64,000 bases of DNA from a virus. A program made the translations under genes and the position numbers. How positions within the stretch are numbered: the first letter of the stretch is position 1; every line of letters begins with the position of its first letter. The notes beneath the pieces were generated by a model, which was not told where the DNA came from, searched no databases, and was given only the letters and a program-made list of their open reading frames with translations. The DNA lies in the IMG/VR virus record IMGVR_UViG_3300010151_007551, positions 23,860 to 87,859 of that record, one strand, 5' to 3'. Positions 10,093 through 19,991 of this stretch are shown in pieces.

Positions 10093-13000
10093 GTGGGTTG
10101 CGAAGAAGACGATTTAAAAACATTAGATGATCTCATTAAAAGAGCAATAGCTAGTCAAAAATCAGATTTACTAGATGCTTCTAATATTGAATCACGAGGT
10201 ACAGATAATATTGAATCACGAGGTACAGATAATATTGATGATATATTAGACACTATTGAATCTTGTCCCGTTCCTATATCTCCAATTTTTACAAAAAAAC
10301 AATTAGATGATATATCTTGTATAATAGATTCTTCAACGGAGTTACCAAGTCAACCTGATTTATTAGATTTAAAAACAGAATCCATAAATGATTTATCTCC
10401 AGAGGAATGTGAAAAGAAGGCATCTTCTTTGAATGAAGAATTAAAAATTGAATTAAAAGAATACACCGATTTAAATATTTTATTAGAAAAATTAATAGAA
10501 TATAAGGATAATTATAAAGTCTTTACAAAATACTTTTCCGAAAGAGCAGCTGAAATGGCTAGATTAATGAATAAATTTCAACCTGTACTTGAAGATATAC
10601 GAAGGCTTGAAACAGAAAAAGTTGAATTAAATTTAGAACTTGTTAAGGTACAATCTGCGTTAGACGAGTTATATTCTATAGTAGCTAGTGGGCAAATAAT
10701 ATATAGTGCGTGGTGGAATGATAATTTTGACGTCGTTGCCGATGTTCAAACTGAAATACAGACATTTATAGCTAGAAAAAAAGAAATCGTATCAAATATA
10801 GAAACTGTTGAAAATAATATTACAAAAAAAGAAAATTTAAGAGATACGTATACTTCAGAAGAAGATATTATTAATGATAACGATATAACTAATATACTAG
10901 ATGGATCTACTATAAATACGGTTGGCCTGATAGCTGGAACCAATTTTATTACTCAAGTTACACTTGCTTTAACTTCAGCTGGTTTTTCATCAATAAAAAA
11001 TTCAATAAAAGATTATTCGAGTGTTATTAAAACCGATAGTGCAAGCATTGCTGGAATAAAAACCTTAGTTAAAACTCCTATTATTTCATTTAATTTAGAT
11101 TTTATAGGCATTAATTCAATACCTATTGAAGAAGACGTATATAATAAAGAAACAGGAGACCGATCAACGATAACTATAAATTTTCCAATAAAGAATAATA
11201 AGTATTTACATAACAATTCATTTTTTAATTCAGTAAGTGGTGTAAATATAAAGGATGCATCTATTAATACTAATTTAACTGGAGATCTTTATGAAAAATA
11301 TTACAATAAGTTAGAAGATCCTTTAAATTTAATGTTTTCTACACAAGATAAAGGATTAACTTCTTCTGCTACTTTAGTGGATCCTAAATTAAAGGGAACT
11401 GATTTTCAGGTTAAAAGAGAAAATTCAACAGATTATTATATACGTGACATAGGTAAAATGCAAAGATTTTATGAAGATTTTGAAAACATATTTAATAAGA
11501 GAAAATTAGAAATACGAAAGACTGACGTAGAACCATTGTTTAATGGAGTTGCTTTAAATTTAAAAAAACTAGCAGTGCTCGATGTTAAATTATTTTTAGC
11601 GCTAGGTAGAATAAATTTAGATATAATCGATGAGAGTCAAGATTTAAAATTAATAATAAAAAACATAGAGCGATCTCAGGAAGATTTTTTAAAAAATGCT
11701 ACATCATTAAATGAAGAAATAATTAGAATAAAGGCAAGAATAAAAGAATTGAAACCCACCCCAGAGAAGATAAAAAAGAGACTCGCTGCGTTAGATATGA
11801 AGTGCTTTGAAGACAAAGAACCAATAGAAAACGAAAGTGAATTAAAAAGAAAAGTAGATGACTTGGAAGGAAATGATCCATACGGAGTAGAAACACTAAA
11901 GGGTGTTGATCCCACTTTACCATCTGCTAATGATATGAAATATTGGTTACAATTTTCAAAAATTTTAAATATGGTTAACATATTACCACTTCCTAAGGAT
12001 CCAACTTCTCTTAGGTATTGGCCCATTGGTTTAGTAATACCTACTCCAGTTAAATTGGTTAAAATACCACTTCCTATAGTTTGGATTCCAATAACTACGC
12101 TTTCGTCCCCTGCTGGTCAAACGGTAATTTTTATAACCATAAATGGATTGTTTATTTCCCCTGTTATTTTTAATTCTTCTAGTTCTGGTTTAAAACAACA
12201 TAAGATAACAATTAGAGGAGCCACCAATGATTTCGGATACAATGTAAATAAAGCAGTTAAGAAGACTATTTCTTTTCCACTATCAATAGCAGCTGCAAAA
12301 GATAGAGCGATCACGTCTCAAAAGAATCCATCAGATGAGTTATCAAAAATAGATAGAGACAAGTATGAACTTGAAATGAATTTGATGAAAGAAAAAATAA
12401 AAAACGCGGGCCCTTCTCAAAAAAAGAAATTAAATAAACAAATAAATGACCTACGTGATTCTATTTCATTAGAAAGTGGCAGTGAAATTTTACAAAAAAA
12501 TTTAGATAGAAAGGAGTCTCCACAAGATGCAATAGACGATGCAATAAAATCTATTTTTTCTAGACTCGATGATTTAAATGAACCCGAATTTAACGGTTGC
12601 AGAGATATTCAAAATAAAATAACTAAAAGGAAAAATGACATACGGAAAAATATTAATAAAACATATGAATCTAAAATGTCAATAAAAGAAAAAAGAAAAA
12701 AAATAAAGGAATATAATAAAGAATTAAAAAAAGATGGAATTTCTATGGATTCAAAGAAAAAAGCCATTAAAGAAGACATCTCAAAGTTTTTTAATAAAGT
12801 AAAGCTTCCAACTTTGAGTTTACCAAAGGATAAAACAAAAATAAATCCTTCTCTTACGCCAGCTGAGTCAATGAAAGAAGTGTCTGATCAGGCATTAACT
12901 AATTATGAATATAATTTAACGTCTAAGAATAATAAAAACGTTAGGAAAATATTATTAACAAACATTACTAAAGTAACAAATAACATAGATTTAACTAATC

Positions 13001-14307
13001 TCTCAATTAATAAAAATGGTAAGCTTAAAATAAGTGAATCGTCTACAGAAATAAAAAATACGCTATTAGATATAAATGAAAAATTATTTAATAAAGTTAA
13101 AGGAAAACCAGATCCAAATTTAAACGAAGGCGAATTAACAAACAAGAAAAAAGTTTTAGAGAAAGAAATACAAAAAGAAATAAACATTAAAAAGAAAAGG
13201 CTTCTTAAAAAAGATTTAAAGAAGACCGATGCCTCTTTATCAGATATTTCTGACACTAAAGATATTCAGGAATCTAATTCTATAGATTCTGATAAACTAT
13301 CTAAGCTTTCTAAGTTTAAGGTAAATTTTAATCCGTTTAAATCATTAACGGATATGTTACCAGTTAGCGTAGATTTAATATCACTACCGACCGCGGCATC
13401 GCTGCCCTTTGATTCAGCAAAAATAATAATTGATAGTTATATAAAAAATTTATCAAGTGAATCTCTCGTATCTATGTTAGGTGGAGTAAATGAAATATCA
13501 CCAAATACTATTAAAGATAGTTATTTTAATATTATAAGTGCAAATGTTCCAAAAGACTTAAATATTCCAGATGATCTTAATTTACAAACAATGAGTTCGT
13601 CTTTTTCAGGTATGTTTAATTCATTAAGTGGCAAAAAAGAAGAAATTGATATTTTAAAACCATTTACTTTATCTAAAAGTATTCCTTTAAATTTAAATAT
13701 TCTAATTAAACCAATGTTAGATATAATAGTTGGAAATATGGACGAAGTAGTAGAATGTTTACCTATCGATGTTGAAAATGATTTCAATAGTTTAAATCCA
13801 GTTGATTTAAAGGTCAATATTAAAAATACAGTTTTAGATAAAATAGAAAATTTATCATCGGTATTGAGTCCTGTATATAGCGTTCTATCACTGTTAAAAT
13901 CCACAAATGGCATTACTTTAAATCCATCTGATAAATTATCATTTTTATCATTACCGTTTGGTGGAATAATACTTGCTAAATTTATATCAGAGGCTACTTT
14001 AAAAATGTCTACGTCAAAGTCGTTTAATACTCCAACGTTCGATTTAAAGGCCACCGAGAAAGCATCTGCTCTCATAGAATCCACCATTAATCCAATTATG
14101 AGTGTTCCTATGAGTTACATTATACCTGCAACTGCTGCAATGGTACAACAACAGTCTTCTCTTAGGTTACTTCATCCTATTTTAAACGCAGATGATATTC
14201 CTCCATGGGAAAGATTATCGGCCAAGAATTTTTTATTCATTTTATTTTTAGATGAATTCATCACATCTGCCGCTGATAAAATAGGATTTTATAGAAGATT
14301 TATTTAA
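10093..14307 (+). CDS. Very large virion-type protein, 1404 aa
   Basis: The family is not recognised. The likely start is GTG at 10093 (VGCEEDDLKTLDD); no ATG lies close by. Residues about 100-260 are rich in charged heptad-like helices. A hydrophobic, Pro-rich block near residues 640-720 (PLPKDPTSLRYWPIG, then LPIVWIPITTLSSP) is followed by a Lys/Glu-rich stretch. The last 350 residues alternate beta-like and hydrophobic segments. Size and layout fit a tail or baseplate protein, perhaps a tape measure, but this is unproven. It carries an in-frame tandem duplication near its N-terminus and ends directly at the next promoter. Confidence 0.7.
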   Translation: MGCEEDDLKTLDDLIKRAIASQKSDLLDASNIESRGTDNIESRGTDNIDDILDTIESCPVPISPIFTKKQLDDISCIIDSSTELPSQPDLLDLKTESINDLSPEECEKKASSLNEELKIELKEYTDLNILLEKLIEYKDNYKVFTKYFSERAAEMARLMNKFQPVLEDIRRLETEKVELNLELVKVQSALDELYSIVASGQIIYSAWWNDNFDVVADVQTEIQTFIARKKEIVSNIETVENNITKKENLRDTYTSEEDIINDNDITNILDGSTINTVGLIAGTNFITQVTLALTSAGFSSIKNSIKDYSSVIKTDSASIAGIKTLVKTPIISFNLDFIGINSIPIEEDVYNKETGDRSTITINFPIKNNKYLHNNSFFNSVSGVNIKDASINTNLTGDLYEKYYNKLEDPLNLMFSTQDKGLTSSATLVDPKLKGTDFQVKRENSTDYYIRDIGKMQRFYEDFENIFNKRKLEIRKTDVEPLFNGVALNLKKLAVLDVKLFLALGRINLDIIDESQDLKLIIKNIERSQEDFLKNATSLNEEIIRIKARIKELKPTPEKIKKRLAALDMKCFEDKEPIENESELKRKVDDLEGNDPYGVETLKGVDPTLPSANDMKYWLQFSKILNMVNILPLPKDPTSLRYWPIGLVIPTPVKLVKIPLPIVWIPITTLSSPAGQTVIFITINGLFISPVIFNSSSSGLKQHKITIRGATNDFGYNVNKAVKKTISFPLSIAAAKDRAITSQKNPSDELSKIDRDKYELEMNLMKEKIKNAGPSQKKKLNKQINDLRDSISLESGSEILQKNLDRKESPQDAIDDAIKSIFSRLDDLNEPEFNGCRDIQNKITKRKNDIRKNINKTYESKMSIKEKRKKIKEYNKELKKDGISMDSKKKAIKEDISKFFNKVKLPTLSLPKDKTKINPSLTPAESMKEVSDQALTNYEYNLTSKNNKNVRKILLTNITKVTNNIDLTNLSINKNGKLKISESSTEIKNTLLDINEKLFNKVKGKPDPNLNEGELTNKKKVLEKEIQKEINIKKKRLLKKDLKKTDASLSDISDTKDIQESNSIDSDKLSKLSKFKVNFNPFKSLTDMLPVSVDLISLPTAASLPFDSAKIIIDSYIKNLSSESLVSMLGGVNEISPNTIKDSYFNIISANVPKDLNIPDDLNLQTMSSSFSGMFNSLSGKKEEIDILKPFTLSKSIPLNLNILIKPMLDIIVGNMDEVVECLPIDVENDFNSLNPVDLKVNIKNTVLDKIENLSSVLSPVYSVLSLLKSTNGITLNPSDKLSFLSLPFGGIILAKFISEATLKMSTSKSFNTPTFDLKATEKASALIESTINPIMSVPMSYIIPATAAMVQQQSSLRLLHPILNADDIPPWERLSAKNFLFILFLDEFITSAADKIGFYRRFI
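10183..10230 (+). repeat. Perfect 24-bp tandem duplication
   Basis: Two identical 24-bp units (10183-10206 and 10207-10230) encode NIESRGTD twice, in frame. The next bases again read AATATTGA. The perfect identity suggests a recent slippage event. Confidence 0.9.
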
Positions 14308-14333
14308 AACTTATTTGTTTTATTTTATATAAT
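14308..14333 (+). promoter_or_regulatory. Phage AACY/TATAAT promoter for the S1-domain gene
   Basis: AACTTATT begins immediately after the stop of the preceding gene and exactly 20 nt before TATAAT (14328). The leader to the ATG at 14384 would be about 44 nt. Confidence 0.65.
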
Positions 14334-14383
14334 ATAAATAAACTAGTATAACGTTAATAATTAATAATTTTAAAATTACATAA

Positions 14384-15577
14384 ATGGCATTTAGTAATTA
14401 CGATCATGTAAAACCTCTCGAAGATTTCGATTGGAGTCAATACACTAATGATAAATATAATACATCAATTGTATTAACAGAAGAAGATAAAAAAGCAAGA
14501 GTAAAAATACTATGTAAAGAACCGTATGCACAAGAGCTATACGATAAGATGGTTGCATGGGAAGGCAAAAGTGGCAGTGAAATAGCATATGATAAAGATT
14601 TTAAAGTTGGCCAACTGTATACTGTTGAGGCAAAAAGCATTTCTTTTGATTTAAGAGCAGTTGTAGTAGAAGAAGTAAATACCCTTGGACAAATAATTGT
14701 TCCATTCAAAGAATTTTCTGGAGATTTAGATGAATTAGCAAAAGGAAACTTAGATGCACAGTTTAGAGTAATTTTATATAAACAAACAGGCAATGGAGAA
14801 TATTTAGCCTCAGAACGCAAATGTAGAGCTATTAACTTCGCAGAAGAATTATTGCAACACCAAAAAAATAATACTTGGTTTGAGGTTAAAATCAAATCTT
14901 TAATAAAGGGAGGATATTTAGCTACATATAAAGACGAGGTAAAGTGTTTTATACCAGGTTCACATGCAGGAGCCAATGTAATTCACGATTTTTCAACTTT
15001 ACTAGGTAAAACTATTAATGTGATGGTAGACAATTATGATAAATCAAATAGCTTGTTTATTTTATCATATAAGAAATATGTTACACAGAGCCTTCCTATT
15101 AAAATAAGTGATCTTAGATTCAATAAAAAATATACTGGTAAATTAACAACTCGACCATATGACTTTGGAATGTTTATAGAGTTTGAAGGATATTACACTG
15201 GTCTTTTACATAGTTCTGAATTTAAAGACTATAATAAAGCAAAGAATGAAATGAAAACCGGAGATGAGGTTTCTTTTTGGATAAAGGACGTTAACTTTAA
15301 GAAAAGACAATATAGAATAGTTTTAACGTTAAATGAAAATTCTATTTCTAAAAACATGATAGGATGGGATAATACTAAGGAAGAATTAGAAGGAAAGCTT
15401 TTTGATTTTGAACTTAGTGAAAATCAAAAAGCAGTTGTTATAGAAACAGAAAATGGTCCAATTGAATTAGGATTAAACCGTCTATATAAAGATAAGGATT
15501 TAAGTACATATTCTAAGGTTTCTATAATAAAGGTAGATTCTATAAATAAGACTTTTAATTATAGGTTAATTTCATAA
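14384..15577 (+). CDS. S1-domain RNA-binding protein (ribosomal protein S1-like)
   Basis: This 397-aa protein has at least two or three OB-fold S1-type repeats. One covers about residues 70-150 (FKVGQLYTVEAKSISF ... IIVPFKEFSGD). A second covers about 160-235 (WFEVKIKSLIKGGYLATYKD ... CFIPGSHAGAN). A third covers about 245-320 (GKLTTRPYDFGMFIEFEGYY ... GLLHSSEFKD). This layout is that of ribosomal protein S1, which guides mRNA to the ribosome. It could favour phage mRNAs that lack Shine-Dalgarno sites, or it could act in RNA decay or transcription. It is a single gene with its own phage promoter. Confidence 0.75.
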   Translation: MAFSNYDHVKPLEDFDWSQYTNDKYNTSIVLTEEDKKARVKILCKEPYAQELYDKMVAWEGKSGSEIAYDKDFKVGQLYTVEAKSISFDLRAVVVEEVNTLGQIIVPFKEFSGDLDELAKGNLDAQFRVILYKQTGNGEYLASERKCRAINFAEELLQHQKNNTWFEVKIKSLIKGGYLATYKDEVKCFIPGSHAGANVIHDFSTLLGKTINVMVDNYDKSNSLFILSYKKYVTQSLPIKISDLRFNKKYTGKLTTRPYDFGMFIEFEGYYTGLLHSSEFKDYNKAKNEMKTGDEVSFWIKDVNFKKRQYRIVLTLNENSISKNMIGWDNTKEELEGKLFDFELSENQKAVVIETENGPIELGLNRLYKDKDLSTYSKVSIIKVDSINKTFNYRLIS

Positions 15578-15585
15578 ATTTTTTT

Positions 15586-15653
15586 AGATAGAGTTGATTA
15601 TACACACGGTAAAATATATAATCTTATAATGATTACCTCTATCTTAATACCGT
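15586..15653 (+). ncRNA. Candidate structured leader (pseudoknot) upstream of nrdJ
   Basis: Three pairings fit together. AGATAGAG (15586-15593) pairs with CTCTATCT (15637-15644). Inside it, GATTATA (15596-15602) pairs with TATAATC (15617-15623). The loop of that hairpin holds ACGGTA (15606-15611), which can pair with TACCGT (15648-15653) just outside the outer stem, making a pseudoknot. It lies about 90 nt before the nrdJ start. No cobalamin-riboswitch B12 box was seen. It is a prediction by eye. Confidence 0.4.
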
Positions 15654-15745
15654 ATTAAATTATAAATTTTGAACAACATTCATTGTTGATACAAGAATTA
15701 ACGCGTAACCACGTGAAAATGAAACATAAAAAAAATAAAATAAAT

Positions 15746-18316
15746 ATGGAACAATTTATTATGAATGAAGATAAAACTACACCGGCCCTTTCATTAAATA
15801 ATACAAATTTTATAGATGAATTTAGCTTTGAGATATTTGATCAAACGTATAGGTTTTTTGAAAATGAAAATATAAACGAAGCTCAATTAAGGAGTGCAAT
15901 TGATCTAGCAGAACCAGAAGACAATTATTCAGATTCAAAGGGATCTGAATATTGGGCAAAAAGGTTTAATTATGTATTAGAAGATTTTAAACTCGTAACA
16001 GGTGGTAGAATTTTATCAAACGCTGGAACTGGGCTCAAGGGAACTACTTATATTAATTGTTTTGTTGATGGCTTTACTGGAAAATGTCAAGATTCTATGG
16101 AAAGTATTATGAATACTTTAAAACGGCAAGCGATGATTTTAAAATCTGAAGGCGGATATGGTTTTTGTTCAGACGTAATGAGACCAAGGGGAACGTATGT
16201 CAATGGAATAGGAAACGAGTCACCTGGTTCCGTTAAAATGTTAGAAATGTGGGACAAGCAATCTGAAATAGTAACAGCTGGTTCCGGTAGAAAAAATACC
16301 AGGAAAAAGGGTAAAATAAAAATACGTAAAGGTGCTCAAATGGTTACTATGTCAATATGGCATCCCGACATAGAGGAATTTATAAAAGCTAAGCAAACGC
16401 CAGGTAGATTAACAAAGTTTAATATGTCGTGTTTAATCACTGATGATTTTATGGAAGCTAAAGAAAAGGGATTACCTTGGAATTTAGAATTTCCAAGCAT
16501 AGACGATAATATAAAGAGATATGATAACGAATGGGATGGAAATTTAAAGAAATGGAAAGATAAAGGATATGCCACAGTTGTATATAAAACGTATCAAAAC
16601 GCTGAAGAATTATGGGATATTATAATGGAATCTACATATAATAGAAATGAACCAGGTGTTCTTTTTGTTGATACTATGAATAAACTTAATAATTTAAAAT
16701 ATTGTGAATATATTAGTGCAACAAATCCGTGTGGAGAACAGATTTTACCAATAGGTGGTGTATGTTTATTGGGATCTTTGAATTTAACACAATTTGTTGA
16801 TTTTAAGAATAAAGATTGGGATTATGAAAAACTTGATGAAATAATTCCATTAGCGGTTCGTTTATTAGATAATGTTAATGATAAAACAAACGTTCCACTT
16901 AAATCACAAGAGGAAAATTTAAGAAATAAAAGGAGAATAGGATTAGGCGTTATGGGATATGGATCAGCGTTGATGATGTTAAAAATAAGATATGGTTCTA
17001 AAAAAGCATTGGAAATAACTGATAAATTAGAAAGCCATATTGCTAATCGGGCATATCAAGCTTCTGCGCTTTTAGCAAAAGAAAAAGGTTCTTTCTTAAT
17101 GTATAATGAAAAAGAATATTTATCTTCTGAATTTATAAAGGTTTTAAATGATGATACTATTAATATGATAAAAAAATATGGCATAAGAAATTCACATCTT
17201 TTATCTATTCAACCGACTGGTAATACTTCAATATTAGCTAATATTGTTTCAGGGGGACTTGAACCGGTTTTTATGCCACAGTATGTTAGAACATCTATGA
17301 TGCCATATGCTCCAGACGGATTGGATATTCCTGAAATTATTAATTTTAAGGAAGCAAAAGCAAATAGTTGTAAAACTAAATGGTCTTGGACAAAAGAGGG
17401 CGATGAGAACGTACTTAGAACAGAATTTAATGGTTACGTTTGGAAAATGGATGAAGCTCGAGGATTGCTTAGAGAGACTGTGGTGAAGGATTATGCCGTT
17501 AGGTTTTTAGAAGAAAGAGGAGAGTGGAATCCTAAAGAAAAATGGGCCGCTACCACAACTGAGCTTGGTATAGATGAACATATAAAAACAATGGAAGTAT
17601 TCGCAAAATACATAGATTCTGCTATGAGTAAAACTGTAAATATACCAAATGAATACAGTTATGAGGATTTTAAGAAATTATATACAGATGTTCATAAGAC
17701 CGGTGTTATAAAAGGATGCACTACATATAGAGCAGGGACTATGACAGAAGTATTGGGTTCTACTAAAAATTCTAAGGATGATGATAAAATATATGTACCA
17801 AAAACAGATGCTCCAGATAGACCAAAGGTTTTAAATTGTGATATACATCATTTAACTGCAGTGGGTAAAAAATGGATAGTTTTAGTAGGTTTATTAGAAG
17901 GAGATCCATATGAAATATTCGCATTTAAAACAAAATCTATACATTTACCATATAGCGTAAAGGCTGGGAGATTAAAAAAGGCTAAGCGAGGTGTTTATAA
18001 CTTAGAATGTGACAATGGTCTCATGATAGAAAACATAGCAGATAATTTTGAAACCGATGAGCAAGAAGCTCTTACTAGAATAATATCATGTGCACTTAGG
18101 CATGGTGCCAATATTCAATTCGTTTTTGAACAATTAAATAAATCAGAAGGTGGAATAATATCCTTTAGTAGAGCGATTGCGAGAACTCTTAAAAAATATT
18201 TAACGGATGGCGCAAAAGCAAATGGAATAGTTTGTAACAATTGTAAAAGTTCCAATATTGTTTATCAAGAGGGATGCGAAGTATGTTTAGATTGTGGAAG
18301 TGGAAAGTGTAGCTAA
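15746..18316 (+). CDS. nrdJ: Adenosylcobalamin-dependent (class II) ribonucleotide reductase
   Basis: This protein of about 856 aa has the class II reductase core: SNAGTGLKGTTYINCF (first active Cys), SEGGYGFCSDVMRPRG, SATNPCGEQILPIGGVC (radical-bearing and second redox Cys) and a phosphate-binding SIQPTGNTS. The C-terminal CNNCKSSNIVYQEGCEVC tail is followed by CLDCGSGKC, typical of NrdJ. It reduces ribonucleotides for phage DNA synthesis and needs host B12 cofactor. ATG at 15746 follows an A-rich leader; ATG at 15719 and TTG at 15683 are alternatives. No frame break or intein was seen, although nrdJ is a known intein site in related viruses. Confidence 0.93.
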   Translation: MEQFIMNEDKTTPALSLNNTNFIDEFSFEIFDQTYRFFENENINEAQLRSAIDLAEPEDNYSDSKGSEYWAKRFNYVLEDFKLVTGGRILSNAGTGLKGTTYINCFVDGFTGKCQDSMESIMNTLKRQAMILKSEGGYGFCSDVMRPRGTYVNGIGNESPGSVKMLEMWDKQSEIVTAGSGRKNTRKKGKIKIRKGAQMVTMSIWHPDIEEFIKAKQTPGRLTKFNMSCLITDDFMEAKEKGLPWNLEFPSIDDNIKRYDNEWDGNLKKWKDKGYATVVYKTYQNAEELWDIIMESTYNRNEPGVLFVDTMNKLNNLKYCEYISATNPCGEQILPIGGVCLLGSLNLTQFVDFKNKDWDYEKLDEIIPLAVRLLDNVNDKTNVPLKSQEENLRNKRRIGLGVMGYGSALMMLKIRYGSKKALEITDKLESHIANRAYQASALLAKEKGSFLMYNEKEYLSSEFIKVLNDDTINMIKKYGIRNSHLLSIQPTGNTSILANIVSGGLEPVFMPQYVRTSMMPYAPDGLDIPEIINFKEAKANSCKTKWSWTKEGDENVLRTEFNGYVWKMDEARGLLRETVVKDYAVRFLEERGEWNPKEKWAATTTELGIDEHIKTMEVFAKYIDSAMSKTVNIPNEYSYEDFKKLYTDVHKTGVIKGCTTYRAGTMTEVLGSTKNSKDDDKIYVPKTDAPDRPKVLNCDIHHLTAVGKKWIVLVGLLEGDPYEIFAFKTKSIHLPYSVKAGRLKKAKRGVYNLECDNGLMIENIADNFETDEQEALTRIISCALRHGANIQFVFEQLNKSEGGIISFSRAIARTLKKYLTDGAKANGIVCNNCKSSNIVYQEGCEVCLDCGSGKCS

Positions 18317-18341
18317 TTGAATTTGAATAAATAACAAAAAG

Positions 18342-18349
18342 TATAAATA
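18342..18349 (+). promoter_or_regulatory. Late promoter TATAAATA
   Basis: This is an exact T4-type late box. By T4 geometry the first transcribed base falls on or beside the ATG at 18355, implying a leaderless message. Confidence 0.5.
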
Positions 18350-18354
18350 TTATC

Positions 18355-18867
18355 ATGTATAATAAAAATATTAAATTTGTTTTTTCATATTCAGATTTTA
18401 TTAAAGTAAATGAACAGGAAATGGGAATGGGAGGAATGGGTGTTGATCCTATGGCAGGTGCAGGTGGAAATGCTCCACCTCCTAAAAAAGATAAAATCTT
18501 TTCTTTTATTTTTATAAATCATCCAACTAATCATGCAGTTAAGAATTACGAGGATGGTGGATATACTAAACGATATATTACATATGAAATGCCAGAAAAA
18601 GATATCTCTAAATGGATAGATGTTTCTCTTAAAGCAAAAAGAGATGGATATGAAAATGTATCTAAAGAAGATATTTTAAATGCCATCACCGGAGAAAAAT
18701 TCTCCTTAACTAAATCAGAAAAAAAGTTTTTAGATTTTTTTAGACACTCTGTTACCGTAGGTAAAAAAGGAGAAAGATCTATAGACATAGATGTATATTT
18801 TGATAAAAATCATATTCCATCTACTGACTCATTAGAAGTTACTTTTTTGGACACTATAAGCAAATGA
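18355..18867 (+). CDS. Hypothetical protein with Gly/Met-rich linker, 170 aa
   Basis: The family is not recognised. A short N-terminal segment (FVFSYSDFIKVNEQ) is followed by a Gly/Met/Pro-rich linker at about residues 23-45 (MGMGGMGVDPMAGAGG) and then a mixed alpha/beta domain to the end. The opening resembles a capsid- or scaffold-targeting start such as that of the next gene (NEFLKE), which suggests a virion or prohead-associated protein. A late promoter directly precedes it, and it overlaps the zincin gene by 4 nt (ATGA). Confidence 0.55.
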   Translation: MYNKNIKFVFSYSDFIKVNEQEMGMGGMGVDPMAGAGGNAPPPKKDKIFSFIFINHPTNHAVKNYEDGGYTKRYITYEMPEKDISKWIDVSLKAKRDGYENVSKEDILNAITGEKFSLTKSEKKFLDFFRHSVTVGKKGERSIDIDVYFDKNHIPSTDSLEVTFLDTISK

Positions 18868-19637
18868 ATATACTAGGATATAATGAATTCTTAAAAGAGG
18901 GCTCTTCAATAGAGCTTTCTTCTGTTTCTAGGGTAATATCTACTGCAGTAAATGAGATAATGAAAAGAATAGTTAAAGCAGAGTTTCCAATAGGAAAAGA
19001 TTATTATAATATATTTAACTATGAAATAGCAAATGACAATAATTTAGCAGATATTAAGGTTTTCATTAGAAAAGACAATAATCCTAATTTTTCAGAAGAT
19101 CCACATTTTAATAATATGAAATGGGAAAGGCACAGGTTCAAAGAAGATGGATTTGCAATAGACGCAAACACTTTTATTGAAAAAAACGCAGTGCCTGAGA
19201 TACAAGTATCTATATTAATAGACCCAGATAGAGCTGTCATTAGGCCAGGTGTAGATTCATACGATAAAATATATAATAAATTAAATAATTTAGTGGATCA
19301 TGAACTAAATCATACGCATCAGATAGGCATAAATAGATCACCGTTTAAAACAATACCTTCTCATAAGGATCATAGAGATAATTCAAATAATAATAACTAC
19401 TTCACTCTTCCAGAGGAAATAGAATCAATGGTAAGTGGAATGTATAGACAATCCAAATTAGAAAATGTTCCATTAGATAACATATTTGATAAACATTTAA
19501 ATATTTATGTTAAAGATAAATTCATAACAGAAGATCAAAAACTAGATATAATTCATACGTGGATTGAATATGCATTAATTAATTACCCAGATAGCTCTTT
19601 TAGTGCTAAATATTACAATTTTATCAATAAAATTTAA
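18864..19637 (+). CDS. Putative zinc metallopeptidase-like protein (HExxH), 257 aa
   Basis: VDHELNHTHQIG at about residue 148 gives HELNH, the zincin HExxH signature, and a downstream PEEIESMVSG could give the third ligand Glu. There is no signal peptide. The gene is expressed with the 18355 gene from a late promoter, so it may be carried in the virion or act in assembly. A second HExxH protein is encoded at 51437-52180. Whether it is an active peptidase cannot be told from the sequence; the wider family is not recognised. Confidence 0.55.
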   Translation: MNILGYNEFLKEGSSIELSSVSRVISTAVNEIMKRIVKAEFPIGKDYYNIFNYEIANDNNLADIKVFIRKDNNPNFSEDPHFNNMKWERHRFKEDGFAIDANTFIEKNAVPEIQVSILIDPDRAVIRPGVDSYDKIYNKLNNLVDHELNHTHQIGINRSPFKTIPSHKDHRDNSNNNNYFTLPEEIESMVSGMYRQSKLENVPLDNIFDKHLNIYVKDKFITEDQKLDIIHTWIEYALINYPDSSFSAKYYNFINKI

Positions 19638-19683
19638 AACCTATTTTTCTAGATCAGTAGAAAATATAAAAAATTATAATAAA

Positions 19684-19953
19684 ATGAGTGAATTAAATGA
19701 ATTTGAAACGTTTAAAGCAGTAGTCTTGAATGTTCAAGACGATGTATTTGGACAAATAAATGAAATTCTTGCAGAGTCTGAAGAAGACGCTGTTAAATTT
19801 TATGAAAAAGGAAATAAGAGCGCAGGAACAAGGTTAAGGTCTAGTATGCAAAAAATTAGAAAACTTATCCACCATCCAACTATTCGTCAAAGCATGAATA
19901 AAGTTAATTTAGGTGCACAGGAGGTGCGAATTAACGTAAACGATAGTAAATAA
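19684..19953 (+). CDS. Histone H1/Hc1-like DNA-binding protein
   Basis: This 89-aa protein has EEDAVKFYEKGNKSAGTRLR followed by SSMQKIRKLIHH. That is close to the conserved core of the small Hc1/histone H1-like family common in Bacteroidota and Chlamydiae (a KGNxxAGTRxRK-type motif followed by a helix). The Lys/Ala-rich tail of cellular members is absent. It may bind and compact DNA or help take over the host nucleoid. ATG at 19684 is used; the frame stays open further upstream, but that part overlaps the previous gene. Confidence 0.7.
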   Translation: MSELNEFETFKAVVLNVQDDVFGQINEILAESEEDAVKFYEKGNKSAGTRLRSSMQKIRKLIHHPTIRQSMNKVNLGAQEVRINVNDSK

Positions 19954-19991
19954 ATAAAGCTATAGATATAGTTTATTTTATACACTAGATT

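Noticed and set aside
15586-15653. Cobalamin riboswitch
   Set aside because: The conserved B12 box and the expected length are missing, so the element is listed only as a candidate structured leader.
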